A stretch of DNA of 63,027 nucleotides from Hofstenia miamia. Its lineage: Eukaryota; Xenacoelomorpha; Acoela; Hofsteniidae. Where the stretch lies: assembly GCA_900660155.1 (NCBI GenBank), contig CABFPE010000305.1:5708-68734 (forward strand), in the 5' to 3' direction. Under the pieces are notes generated by a model that worked only from the letters and a program-made list of their open reading frames with translations, had not been told where the DNA came from and ran no database searches. Shown piece after piece: positions 40,701 to 47,300 of the stretch. Within the stretch, counting starts at the first letter, position 1. The number at the start of each line of letters is the position of its first letter. The position numbers and the translations under genes were made by a program.

Positions 40701-43700
40701 GTTAAGGAAGATAAGAGCCGACAGTGAAGGAAAGAAGGTATACCAGAGTAGGATGGAATCAGAGAGACAAACAACGTATAGGCAGAAGGCAATGCATGGA
40801 GAATACTGGAGGAACACAGAAAAGTGTGACAGAGAAGAGAGCAACAAGTGGTTAAAGAAAGCAGGACTAAAAAGAAAAACAGAAGCATTGATAATGGAAG
40901 CACAGGAGCAAGCAATAAGAAAAAACTGGGTGAAGAAGCATATAGACAGAAGAGCAGAAGTAAGTGATAAATGTAGGCTATTTAAGAAAGAGGCGGAGAC
41001 AGTAGATCATCTGATTGCAGGGTGTGAGAAGTTGGCGCAGAATGAGTATAGGTTCAGGCATGACAAGGTAGGACGAATGGTACATTGGAGCTTGAGCAGG
41101 CAGCCGAATAATTTTTATAAATAATGTATACATTTTAATAGGCTTTGGCCAAATAGCCACAGTGAAAGAAAGAGAATTGCTATTAAATCCATGTGTAAAT
41201 TATTTTTAGTTTTTCTAGGAATATTAAAATAATATTCTTGTATTCCTGAAAAATTTTGCTGGAGGGCTTAAGAAGCTTAGACAATCTTTTCTTCGAAGAA
41301 CTAATTGTTTGCATATAGTGTCAGTAAAATTTATTGAATGTTATCGACTTTTTGGTTTATGACAAAAATAATTACCTAACTCTTACAATTATGATAATTA
41401 TAATGTTAGTAATTCAAAAAGTAACATAAAGTTGTTTTGCAACTGCAAGTCACTGAAATTTGGTAGACCCCTCCTTCCAATTATAATGCATGCTTTTAAT
41501 TAATATTTTTATAGCCGGGGAAAGCTGTTTGACGCAAACTGAAATTCTCAGCTATTCTATTAATAAAAATTTACTTTTAAATATAAGTGTATATTATGCA
41601 AGGCAAGTCTTTTGTCATAATCACATTAGTCAAATGTAGTACATTCTTTAACGTTTCAAATAGGTGATTAGAAATTAGTTGTTTTTAAAAGGCGCTAACA
41701 TATGCATATATGAAATGAGATTGTTAGGCTTGTGTAAACATTTACTCTTCTCAATTGGGATCTTATATATTTAAATCATTCGCCTCTATACGGATTTTCC
41801 AGAATGTGTTTCAAAACTCGAATATTAAGAGTGTTGAAAACAGAATCATTGTTCCAGATTCAGAACTAAGACTCCACTTTTACGTACAAAAAATATTTAG
41901 TATTATTTGGTATATTTTACACATTATTTAATTATTTTTAATATTTTATTGAAAAACTGGCAACCGTTTTCTTAAGTTGAATCATCAAATAATTCAACTG
42001 TGCATGAAATTCAGTTACATAGTCTATATGCAAGAAATACTGGCAATGGATATCCATTTGACGTTATTCTGACGAAATCACAAACAAAGTCTTGACAACG
42101 TAAATTTCAAATAAAAATATTGGGGAAATACTACAAATGAATGTCTCAAATGCGTATTTCAAACATCAGTTTCCTCTTGTAGGTTGTGGAGCATAGTAAA
42201 TATATTTCGATGTCTCTCTATACACCAATTTTTTGTATGCTCAATAACTGTAAATGAAGAAAATTGACCTCACGAATTTTAAAGATTCAAAATAAAAAAT
42301 GTTGAGCTTTAAAAAAACATATTCATAGTATGAGAGAAATCTTTTTAATGCTGACTTAATATTTAAATGAAATTTAATTCATTCAATAAATTAACAGCCA
42401 TCAAGCATTTAATTTTGTAAGCAATGCAGATTTCTTTTAATTTTTTTACTTCTTGTAATATTTTGGTGAAACCATGTTACTAAAATTTCATGTGGGCTGA
42501 TCAGAGCCTGGACCTGCGGAAGGCATCGTTGTTTTGTTCCGGGTCTGGAGCCGCTTTTCATTTTTGCTTGGACTAGGCGTTGGACCGTTGAATTTGGGCG
42601 TTGGTTTGAAATTTTGGACCTTTTTGGAGCAAAACTGAATATACTGTAGCTTATTTTTATTATTACAAATTATATTTCATATAATGTTGTCTTAGGTAGG
42701 AGAAACTTGGGAAGAAGTGTCTGATGACCCTTGTTATAACATTTCCTATTACTGTGCAGAAGATGGGTCTGTAGAATCAAAAGTTGAAAATAGAAATGTT
42801 ACATGCGAAGTCTGTGAGGTAAAGTTTGTTATCCAAACTTTGTTCAAAAATTTATTCGTTAAGAAATTGTATTACATTGGTAAATATTATATTACAGGAA
42901 TTTTAGAAATATTTTTGTTTTAATAATTACTTAGCAATTCGCGTAAACCTGTTGATTAATGTATATTGTTTAGGAAGGGTTTATTGCCGATCCAAAATGG
43001 GATCCATCAGAAACGTGCTGTCCGAAATGTGTGGAGGATAGAAAATGTCGTGCTCATTCTGAAGTCGTTGATTTAGCATTCAATTGGACAATATCGAGTA
43101 TTTTAAGCTATATCTGTTTTAGGAGTAACTATAATTTTAGAAAATGAAATGGTAATTGATCCAGCATTTACTCAAATTGACGAAATCGCTGGACTAAGAG
43201 GTAACGTTTTGTTATAATGCGTTTCTTGCGTCAAATTTCGATTATGGTGTCAACTTAGTTTATGCAATTCTTACACTTTTCATTGTCTGTTTCAAAAAAA
43301 AATTGTCACTACTGCAACCATAATGTGACTTATAAAACTTTAAAATTTAACTTATCCATCTGCAAAGAGGGCATTTATGTATTAAAATGCAGAATTCTTA
43401 GTTCTCTCGAAATATTGACTCATGTTTGGATCAACGTTTCCTGACAAAGAATCAATTTATAGTTAAGCAAGAGGATTGCACCTTTGTAAGAGTCCATTCA
43501 TGCTTAGAAAGAAGTCTTCAAGCTAATAATTTAAGTCATTTTTATCCAAGCTAAACATCAATGAATTTTGAATAGCAGGAATTCCTGTTTCAATAATGGT
43601 ATATAGAGGAGAAAATAGTTATATTTAATTCGATTTAAATCCTGATTGAAATTCTGATTGAGATTTACTGATTTGCAAGTCTCTTCAATTTTAAATTTCT

Positions 43701-44652
43701 GAAATTATTTAATTTGGTGGTATCAGAAATCATGATAACATGGGACTATTAAAATCAAGTAATTTATCACAAAATGTGAATTAAGCCTTACGTTCACTTA
43801 TTTGTTTAAATACAATCAATGCCATATAATTTCATTGTATGTCAATTTCATAACACGTATTAACATTTTAGAAAATGCTAAAGTAACTTTCCTTTGTGAT
43901 GGTGGGGAACAGACAATCGAATACTGCGCTGGTGGTTGCGGAATGTCTCGAAACGCAATGTCGAAATATGACCCTCGTCGATTGAACTCCAATTGTAGAT
44001 GTTGCACAGGAAATTTTGAGAGTGTGCCTGTTCGTTTCCGTTGCTACTTCGGTCGCTTTTCAGTCTTTAAACGTTTTCGAATTAAGAGCAAATTGATTCC
44101 AACGGAAGATTCCGATGGTTGTGAATGCGAAAAATGCGGAGGTAAATATTTTTGTGAATATGCAACGTAAGAGTGAACTGTCAATGTTAAATCTATTGAA
44201 ATTTACTTATTAGTACCATAAAAAATATTTTTTCAATTGTTTTGCGTTGCTTGTAGTTAAGCAGTTATTAGCCTTGTTAAATTATATAACTTTCCGCAAT
44301 GAAAATTATATTATTTTCAGATCTTAGAAATGCCTCAATTAAATATAGTATGGAAATATAACTTTAGTTAAAATATTTGTACGAATAAAGTTTAAGTAAT
44401 TTTTTTTACGATAAACTTTTTAACTTTCATCATTAGAGTGAAGTTTTACATATTTGTTTACTACTAAATCGATCCTTCTCAAAAATAAATATCTATGTTC
44501 TTATATTTAATCAATTTCACAAGATTGTGAATAGATAAATAGCAAAATGGAGTTACTTGTAATTTTTTATTAGTTGCGAAAACGATTTATGATCTTTAAA
44601 AATTATTATACTCAAATATTTTCATTTGTATTTTTTAGCTGTGGATTATTGA
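2..44652 (+). CDS. Large secreted mucin/VWF-like multidomain protein (5' end missing)
   Basis: Spliced gene model read by eye from GT-AG sites, with reading phase consistent across every junction. Exons: 2-254, 296-380, 808-1042, 2022-2216, 4202-4367, 6254-6396, 6507-6704, 8748-8913, 10310-10452, 10563-10760, 13467-13632, 14331-14470, 14512-14706, 14886-15051, 20540-20661, 20877-21080, 23570-23723, 24542-26484, 26880-27074, 31000-31150, 31305-31331, 31582-31694 (weak), 33253-33433, 34843-34943, 35454-35604, optional 35656-35703, 36013-36192, 36237-36400, 37485-37672, 37838-37907, 42696-42818, 42974-43097, 43141-43200, 43872-44141, 44639-44652. This gives roughly 2,340 residues. Domain order: Ser/Thr-rich linker, VWC/E-like fragment, about seven copies of an unrecognised 4-Cys domain separated by Ser/Thr linkers (one a 37-unit mucin repeat), Cys-rich TIL-like region, VWC, CTCK. 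From the family: VWC-CTCK ends belong to secreted mucins, VWF and SCO-spondin, where the knot dimerises the chain. Inference: an extracellular glycoprotein polymer. No signal peptide is visible because the start lies outside the window. Confidence 0.8.
808..4367 (+). CDS. Module 1 of the novel 4-Cys domain (exons A, B, C)
   Basis: Exon A (808-1042) carries the end of the VWC/E-like fragment, a Thr-rich linker, then [12 protein letters not shown] and a second Cys in KCNGDMQDR. Exon B (2022-2216, 65 codons, phase 0-0) has no Cys and holds alternating hydrophobic strands such as SISIYFES and INFKLVYEV. Exon C (4202-4367) gives [11 protein letters not shown], then [14 protein letters not shown] and EGCFKP. 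The four cysteines (two in A, two in C, none in B) recur in later modules, so two disulfides per domain are likely. Function is unknown to me. Exon C is identical to those of modules 2 and 3, while A and B are clearly diverged from them, so the recent duplication boundary lies in the B-C intron. Confidence 0.7.
2217..4201 (+). other. Intron with a repeated block also present at 6.8-8.7 kb and 11.5-13.4 kb
   Basis: A TA microsatellite lies at 2386-2431. From about 2440 onward the intron matches two later introns almost base for base. A minus-strand open frame of 115 codons (3355-3702) recurs at 7738-8028 and in part at 12719-12967, but it matches no family I know and differs little between copies, as non-coding sequence also does. 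It may be remains of a mobile element. Confidence 0.5.
4695..4765 (+). pseudogene. Truncated extra copy of exon A
   Basis: It matches the first half of exon A at 6254 and 10310, including its acceptor and polypyrimidine tract. After the codons for MERKD it breaks off into sequence that in copy 2 follows 9307. The break happens to create GT after base 4765. Using it would end in phase 0, which does not join exon 6254 (phase 1), so the exon is probably skipped and exon C at 4202-4367 splices straight to 6254. Confidence 0.6.
5090..6200. other. Intron with a decayed exon-A-like stretch and unrecognised minus-strand open frames
   Basis: The plus strand at 5094-5200 reads as a Ser/Thr run followed by [11 protein letters not shown], which resembles exon A, but a stop follows and no clear acceptor is seen; a near copy lies at 9640-9750. 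The minus strand at 5259-5501 is open for 80 codons and coding-like text continues to about 5770 with stops. It may be a dead mobile element. Nothing further is recognisable to 6200. Confidence 0.35.
6254..8913 (+). CDS. Module 2 of the novel 4-Cys domain (exons A, B, C)
   Basis: Exon A 6254-6396 (phase 1 to 0) gives a Ser/Thr linker, [20 protein letters not shown] and a short hydrophobic end. Exon B 6507-6704 (66 codons, no Cys) gives VKLTF and VKFRVLFKV strand-like segments and an acidic tail. Exon C 8748-8913 gives [25 protein letters not shown] and EGCFKP. All three are flanked by good GT and AG sites. The 2.0-kb B-C intron holds the block shared with module 1 and a 162-bp direct duplication around the N at 8043. 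The same coding sequence recurs in module 3. Confidence 0.7.
8964..9265. mobile_element. Possible MITE with imperfect terminal inverted repeats
   Basis: The left end has CGTCAATCATAGGTGGAA and the right end, on the other strand, has TTGACACCATAGGTGGAAGC. Both are followed inward by an AAAACG/CGTTTT segment and a GACCTG segment. Copies 1 and 3 of the tandem unit share the left end only. No target-site duplication was found, so classification stays open. Confidence 0.3.
10310..13632 (+). CDS. Module 3 of the novel 4-Cys domain (exons A, B, C)
   Basis: Exons 10310-10452, 10563-10760 and 13467-13632 have the same lengths, phases and translation as module 2 ([35 protein letters not shown]). I saw no coding difference. 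The B-C intron contains a rearranged segment: the end of exon B is repeated just after the N at 10886, and 11086-11470 repeats 11903-12270 imperfectly after the N at 11085. Either a very young duplication or an unmerged assembly would explain the identity. Confidence 0.65.
14331..15051 (+). CDS. Module 4 of the novel 4-Cys domain (compact copy)
   Basis: This is the most compact copy and the clearest view of the module: exon A 14331-14470, B 14512-14706, C 14886-15051, with introns of 41 and 179 bp. [13 protein letters not shown], then [21 protein letters not shown] and [11 protein letters not shown], no Cys. [29 protein letters not shown] and EGCFKPEA. It is diverged from modules 1-3 yet keeps the four Cys, the DM motif after the first Cys, the EVDNV start of B and the [10 protein letters not shown] and EGCFKP motifs. 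That argues for selection on a real domain. Confidence 0.75.
15138..17048 (+). mobile_element. Tigger/pogo-type DNA transposon in an intron
   Basis: The left terminus reads CAGTCGGACCTCACTATTG. The right terminus, on the other strand, reads CAGCCGGACCTCGGTATTG. Both are flanked by TA (15136-15137 and 17049-17050), the target duplication usual for Tc1/mariner-pogo elements. It encloses a decayed transposase. Length is about 1.9 kb. It lies between exon C of module 4 and exon A of module 5. Confidence 0.85.
15475..16900 (+). pseudogene. Decayed pogo/Tigger (CENP-B/jerky family) transposase
   Basis: Translation in shifting frames gives a psq-type helix-turn-helix ([12 protein letters not shown] near 15620), a second CENP-B-type DNA-binding segment ([12 protein letters not shown] near 15712) and then the DDE domain. 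The three acidic catalytic positions are all visible: NVDETG at 16006, DNCTAHP at 16311 and QPMDMG at 16401. The last two are 29 residues apart, as expected for the pogo family. The C-terminal CFRKAGF motif is at about 16543. In-frame stops (for example 15544, 15768, 16021) and a frameshift near 16472 show it is dead. The element was probably mobilised in trans or has decayed since insertion. Confidence 0.85.
17872..17954. repeat. (CT)n(TA)n microsatellite
   Basis: A pure CT run grades directly into a pure TA run. Confidence 0.9.
18761..18856. repeat. Two-copy 48-bp direct repeat
   Basis: The sequence ATCAAAATGTGTGCGCTAAA and the following bases through GTGTTT occur twice back to back, without visible differences. 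Confidence 0.8.
19941..20176. repeat. TA microsatellite with an unresolved gap
   Basis: TA repeats flank a run of N at 19963-20143. The missing bases are probably more TA repeat. Confidence 0.8.
20540..23723 (+). CDS. Module 5 of the novel 4-Cys domain (diverged)
   Basis: Exon A 20540-20661: Thr linker, [20 protein letters not shown]. Exon B 20877-21080 (68 codons, no Cys): DDEVETFSW and [11 protein letters not shown]. Exon C 23570-23723: [23 protein letters not shown] and a later Cys in YNWCYTT. It aligns with exon C of the other modules by its VY start, the hydrophobic run, then D-S-C. The usual EGCF is changed. A substitute Cys may be EDCLLETS at the start of the next exon (24542), the same split seen in module 7. 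Phases are 1-0, 0-0, 0-1 as elsewhere. Confidence 0.65.
21081..23569. other. Module 5 B-C intron
   Basis: About 2.5 kb of AT-rich sequence. The only structure I can support is the hAT-type MITE at 22847-23067. Confidence 0.5.
22847..23067. mobile_element. hAT-type MITE (221 bp) with an 8-bp target duplication
   Basis: The element starts CAGTGGTGGAATG and ends, read on the other strand, CAGGGGCGTACACAGG. It is bounded by a perfect 8-bp direct repeat GTCGTTAT (22839-22846 and 23068-23075). An 8-bp duplication and CAGNGG ends are the hAT signature. It has no coding capacity. Related sequence (same start, and a GCGGGGC...GCCC core) occurs at 47.3-48.2 kb. Confidence 0.85.
24542..26484 (+). CDS. 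Exon A of module 6 with a 37-unit mucin-like repeat
   Basis: A single 1,943-bp exon, phase 1 to 0. It opens with [13 protein letters not shown], then 37 tandem 16-residue repeats of the type [16 protein letters not shown] (24589-26364), and closes with [10 protein letters not shown] and [11 protein letters not shown], which supply the two exon-A cysteines. Repeats are about 40-45% Thr plus some Ser, with Gly and no Cys, as in mucin PTS regions that carry O-linked glycans. Unit length is strictly 48 bp throughout, with variants at four residue positions only (R/H/L or PE at 3-4, E/G/V at 7, A/E at 16). The opposite strand is also open because the period is a multiple of three, but it has no features of a gene. 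The donor at 26484 is weak (GTAGGA) but is the one that keeps phase with exon B at 26880. Confidence 0.8.
24589..26364 (+). repeat. Coding minisatellite, 37 x 48 bp
   Basis: Thirty-seven uninterrupted 48-bp units. Units 4-7, 8-11 and 25-28 show the same order of variants, giving a 192-bp higher-order repeat. Confidence 0.95.
26880..31150 (+). CDS. Module 6 exons B and C
   Basis: Exon B 26880-27074 (65 codons, no Cys): [15 protein letters not shown] and [13 protein letters not shown], matching the strand pattern of other B exons. Exon C 31000-31150: [25 protein letters not shown] and LVGCFNPE. This keeps the V-x-G-C-F signature with P-E-T-C in place of S-D-T-C. Sites: AG at 26878 and 30998, GT at 27075 and 31151. 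Together with the repeat exon upstream it forms a complete six-part module. Confidence 0.75.
27075..30999. other. 3.9-kb intron of module 6
   Basis: AT-rich. On the minus strand at 28170-28712 there are short open frames, one with GCHTIGTI followed by NFPTELG, faintly like piggyBac transposases, but too broken to name. A GC-richer patch at 29545-29640 includes, on the minus strand, CAATGGCGTAGCTACGTC, which resembles a hAT terminus with no partner found. Nothing else supported. Confidence 0.35.
31305..31694 (+). CDS. Thr-rich mini-exon and probable exon A of module 7
   Basis: A 27-bp exon (31305-31331, phase 1-1) encodes [10 protein letters not shown] following candidate exon (31582-31694, phase 1 to 0) reads [18 protein letters not shown] and ends at CAA|GTATTC. 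It has one Cys where exon A normally has two. No exon B was found before exon C at 33253, but phases allow a direct join. The mini-exon is well supported by splice sites; the second exon is tentative. Confidence 0.4.
31695..33252. other. Intron without recognisable exon B
   Basis: AT-rich. At 32461 an AG is followed by [14 protein letters not shown] and a stop, vaguely like the start of an exon B but with two Cys. A TA microsatellite is at 32999-33043. Confidence 0.35.
33253..34943 (+). CDS. Module 7 exon C (diverged) with its last Cys on a separate exon
   Basis: Exon 33253-33433 (phase 0-1): [27 protein letters not shown]. Exon 34843-34943 (phase 1-0): [10 protein letters not shown] then a Ser/Thr-rich run. 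Placed together they follow the exon C pattern: I/V-F/Y start, hydrophobic strand, D-x-T-C, and a second Cys followed by an aromatic and Pro. Here an intron of 1.4 kb separates the two Cys, and an extra Cys (LICD) is present. The Thr-rich tail links to the next exon. Confidence 0.6.
33434..34842. other. Intron with CT/TA microsatellite
   Basis: Nothing coding seen. A CT run (34708-34727) passes into a TA run ending at 34780. Confidence 0.6.
35454..35703 (+). CDS. Ser/Thr-rich linker exon and duplicated mini-exon
   Basis: Exon 35454-35604 (phase 0-1) is a mucin-like run rich in Thr (for example [18 protein letters not shown]). Its last part, with donor, is repeated about 99 bp downstream. The second copy offers a possible 48-bp mini-exon (35656-35703, phase 1-1) reading [15 protein letters not shown], with a potential N-glycosylation site. 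Both donors are identical, so either or both may be used. Confidence 0.55.
35574..35767 (+). repeat. 99-bp tandem duplication spanning an exon end and donor site
   Basis: The stretch beginning ACACCCATTTATACTACAAC and running through the splice donor into the intron occurs twice with one or two differences. Confidence 0.85.
36013..37907 (+). CDS. Cys-rich region with TIL-like end, before VWC
   Basis: Four exons: 36013-36192, 36237-36400, 37485-37672, 37838-37907. The first has a seven-Cys segment ([34 protein letters not shown]). The second has [10 protein letters not shown] and [11 protein letters not shown]. The third opens with [20 protein letters not shown], the usual closing pattern of a TIL (trypsin-inhibitor-like Cys-rich) domain. 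The fourth reads FCDAGD and [12 protein letters not shown], where CVC-x-G-x-x-Y begins the VWC domain finished by the next exons. This C8/TIL/VWC order resembles the D4 region of VWF-family proteins, but no complete VWD is seen. I am sure it is coding, less sure of the domain names. Confidence 0.7.
37019..37400. other. Unclassified GC-richer insert in an intron
   Basis: It follows a TA run at 37019-37038 and begins near AACTAGCGGAACCCGTG. It stands out in base composition and carries a 67-codon frame I do not recognise. It looks like a dispersed repeat, but no ends could be defined. Confidence 0.3.
38056..41160 (+). mobile_element. Degenerate R2/NeSL-like non-LTR retrotransposon inside the VWC intron
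   Basis: The A/G-rich sequence is unlike its surroundings. It lies wholly in the intron between 37907 and 42696, in the sense orientation. The apparent left end is at AGGCCATCAGTCCCCGAC and the apparent right end is near GGCTTTGGCCAAATAGCC. It carries a broken ORF (next entry), a 327-bp direct duplication either side of the N run at 38505-38525 and no APE endonuclease. Clade assignment rests on protein motifs only. Confidence 0.7.
38094..41124 (+). pseudogene. Broken reverse transcriptase of the R2/NeSL-like LINE
   Basis: In order: an N-terminal Myb-like segment ([17 protein letters not shown], near 38193), a charged region, the RT entry motif [17 protein letters not shown] (39453), [20 protein letters not shown] (about 39590), [13 protein letters not shown] (39819, the first catalytic Asp), the second catalytic motif reduced to WYT followed by a frameshift (40086), YKYLGM in the thumb, and a C-terminal zinc-knuckle [18 protein letters not shown] (40976) followed by [10 protein letters not shown]. 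Stops (for example 38384, 38989, 39686) and frameshifts near 39700 and 40086 show it is dead. The C-terminal knuckle order is that of LINEs that usually carry a restriction-like endonuclease after it. That endonuclease is not seen, so the copy may be 3' truncated. Confidence 0.75.
41161..42695. other. Rest of the VWC intron
   Basis: AT-rich, no coding segment. A short GC-richer patch at 42490-42625 has no recognised identity. Confidence 0.5.
42696..43200 (+). CDS. VWC domain exons
   Basis: Exon 42696-42818: [20 protein letters not shown], then a DG turn and TCEVCE. Exon 42974-43097: [11 protein letters not shown], then [12 protein letters not shown]. Joined to the upstream [11 protein letters not shown] this matches the von Willebrand type C pattern C-x-C-x(n)-G-x-x-W-x(n)-C-x(n)-C-x-x-DG-x(n)-C-x-x-C-x(n)-CC-x-x-C. 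Exon 43141-43200 is a short linker ([14 protein letters not shown]). VWC modules are extracellular and occur before the CTCK in mucins and VWF. The donor at 43097 (GTATTT) is inferred from phase. Confidence 0.8.
43872..44652 (+). CDS. C-terminal cystine knot (CTCK) and stop
   Basis: Exon 43872-44141: [20 protein letters not shown], then a Y-D-P stretch, [20 protein letters not shown], and [10 protein letters not shown]. The ten cysteines follow the CTCK spacing (C-x-C-C in the middle, C-x-C-x-x-C at the end) of mucins, VWF and SCO-spondin, which form disulfide dimers through this domain. The last exon (44639-44652) adds AVDY and a stop. If the last intron were retained the protein would end at 44170 with a few extra residues. 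Confidence 0.85.
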
Positions 44653-44730
44653 TTTCGAATTCGATTTGAACAGAAATGTGCATTTTAAATGGTGCTCTTG
44701 TACATTATGTTAATCTGTATTATTCCTTTA

Positions 44731-44736
44731 AATAAA
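44731..44736 (+). terminator. Polyadenylation signal AATAAA of the mucin-like gene
   Basis: An AATAAA hexamer lies 79 bp after the stop codon, in the same orientation. Confidence 0.6.
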
Positions 44737-46194
44737 GCATATCTGTCAAATTTTGTTTTTTTATAATTGGCTAATATTCAATATTTTGTTTTTATAAAAA
44801 CAATATTCTATTCAGGATTATACATTCCAGTATGTATTTGACATCTAGTGCATTAAGGGTTCAGTTTTTTTGAAAACTATTTTTAGACCATTAAGTTTTT
44901 TCGATATTCCACACAAAAACAGATTTCAGGTTGCCCAGTATAGTTCATACTATGATTTTCTTTTCTTTATAATTTTGCAATGCATTTCTCTCATGGGCTG
45001 TTTTCAAAATTTGATTACTGTTTATAAATTTGCTAATTCTTTTCTTAAAGGTTAGTATTTTACTATTGAATTAAAGAACATTTTTCTCCTTACTGTGACA
45101 TGATAGCAAACGTCATTTTGAGGAAGTTCTAATATAATTTTATCTCTCCATATATATATATACAATAGCTGTAATCGGCTTGGGATTTACAAACATCGCC
45201 CGAACCAGAAAATCTTGAACCCAAAACCAATGAACTACAACCTGACCTGATCTGACCCAGATTTGTTAGAATTGAGTTGCAAAATTCTATAATGCAAATA
45301 ATTCAGCGGTCTCTTTAAAACATTTTTAAAAAATGAGATATGAGAAACAAATTTGCACAAGTGCGATGGAATATAAGCACTTGGAGTGATACAAAATGAT
45401 AGTTTATTTAGTTCTTCTTAAAATTCAAAATCAATTTATGCATTCAATTTACCTAGTTTTAATTTAACATATCAAAAACACAAACCAACAAGTATTTTTT
45501 TATTCAGTCCTCTGTATTGAAAATAATGATTTAGTTCCGTATTTTCATAGGTAAACTATTCATTTCGTCTTTCTAAAAATATCCTGTTTACGACATGCTG
45601 ACATGGTTATTAAGGTACTATGTTATCAATTATATTTTCTCACTATTTTTCAAAAAATGTCTCTGACTAACGTACTACCCCATTCTAATAGTATTGACCT
45701 CATTAACTTCTTAACCTTTCTATGCATGAATCACAAATCAAAAGACACAGGTAGCAACATTTTTCTTAAAATTCCTAGAAATATACGAAAATCGATTTTG
45801 TTGACCATGACTTGTTCTAGTTATAAGTACACTATACTGCTGTAAAATATCATTTATTGTCATGGTTTGGGGTAAAAATATTGCACACTGTAAAAACTGC
45901 AGTCGCGACTCCACCTGATATATTTGGCTGCAGCGGATTAAGTTTGTTGTCATTTGTTATAAATGATGTTTAAAATGTATTCACAACACTCTTAATATAT
46001 AAAAAAAATAAAAAAATTTTTAGCTACTTTACCATTTTTCTAAGAAATTTTGAAAATCTGCAAGTTACAATGGAACGCAATTTTTGGCATCAAAAACATT
46101 GTATATTCCTGTAATTTAAATTTTATCTTCCTTAGTTCTTTCGATACTCGTTTCCAATTGTTACCAATTTTTTTATAGATTATTAGCATTATCT
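44737..46194. other. Intergenic AT-rich stretch
   Basis: Only short chance frames. I see no gene, RNA or element with defined ends. Confidence 0.5.
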
Positions 46195-46203
46195 CATTTA
46201 TTC

Positions 46204-46606
46204 GGTTGGTACTTTTTATCAACATATGAAATCTTCAAACCGACATAGGGAACCTTGAGATCGACATAGCAAATCGTTATGACAATATGAACAAAAAATT
46301 TAGCATGAATGAGGTATACATATCAATTATATCAAAAGAGACATCAAAATTTAATTTTAGCAGTTGTTTATTGAGTTGTAATCTAGACTAAATGATAAAA
46401 TATTATATTTGATTTCATAACAAAAACTCAGATAAATATTTTAATGTAGATATGAGAAAATTTTAAGTGACCCATCTAATGTTATTAATCATCATACCTC
46501 ATTCATGCTAAATTTTTGTTCATATTGTCATAACGATTTGCTATGTCGATCTCAAGGTTCCCTATGTCGATTTCAAGATTTCGTATGTTGATAAAAAGTA
46601 CCAACC
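46204..46606. mobile_element. MULE-type foldback MITE with a 9-bp target duplication
   Basis: Two inverted repeats of about 110 bp, starting GGTTGGTACTTTTTATCAAC on the left and, on the other strand, the same start from 46606 inward. The loop is about 170 bp with no coding capacity. A perfect 9-bp direct repeat CATTTATTC flanks it (46195-46203 and 46607-46615). Long terminal inverted repeats plus a 9-bp duplication are the Mutator-like (MULE) signature. Confidence 0.9.
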
Positions 46607-46969
46607 CATTTATTCTGGTGTCTTTTTACAAATTAAGACTTTAGATCTTAAGCCTATAAAAACAAAACTTTCATTCTTACATAGACATTATTAACAATCA
46701 TTCAATTTTCAAAGTACTGATTTTTCAGAATTATGAGGCCCGAAATTTGTGAAATGAGTCTCGTCTACAAAATATTTTTAGAAAATACTTTATATTTGAA
46801 GAAAAAAATTTACCAATGCTAAGCAAAGTCCTGTAACAATAAAAAGTTTGTTATTTTTTAATTAAATTACTTTAGTAAAGATGTTTCCATGAAAAATGAC
46901 AAATTAGACTCTAAACCAAATCAGACTCTCAAATCAAATTCAAGATTTCGAATATTTGAACATACACAT

Positions 46970-47300
46970 AAAATATTTAGCTTTTGCCGATGATATCACT
47001 TTATTAGTATCTAACCCAACAACCCTAAGCGCCCTTTTCGAACACCTGGCCCAGTTTAGTGGTGTAAGTGGTCTTGAAATTAATTAGCAAAAATCCATCT
47101 ATACAGGCATAAACCAGGCAAAACAGTGGTCAAATGAATGTTCCGAAAATCATGAAGAAATTATTTTATTAGGGGTAGGGCTAAAAATATCAGGTAATAA
47201 CGCTATTAATATTGATTCATTTCTAAAAGACAATAAATTGTTAATCAATTTTATTGCAAACCGCAAAATGTAATTATATGGTAAAGCAAAAGCATTTAAT
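46970..47300 (+). pseudogene. RT fragment of an L1/Tx1-like LINE
   Basis: One frame reads LAFADDITLLVSNPTTLSAL, then HLAQFSGVSGLEIN, a stop, and QKSIYTGINQAKQW. F-A-D-D is the catalytic box of a LINE reverse transcriptase, and S-G-L-x-I-N-x-x-K-S is the following motif in L1/Tx1-type elements. The frame continues to about 47270 (INFIANRKM). The next part of the same protein type appears at 51109-52131, beyond inserted sequence and a gap. Confidence 0.7.

Noticed and set aside
39406..41160. Minus-strand Ser/Leu-rich frames opposite the LINE at 38-41 kb
   Set aside because: They mirror the A/G-rich plus strand, where RT motifs in order identify the real coding strand.
43262..43444. 60-codon frame between the linker and CTCK exons
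   Set aside because: It lies inside an intron, has no matching splice sites and no family signal.
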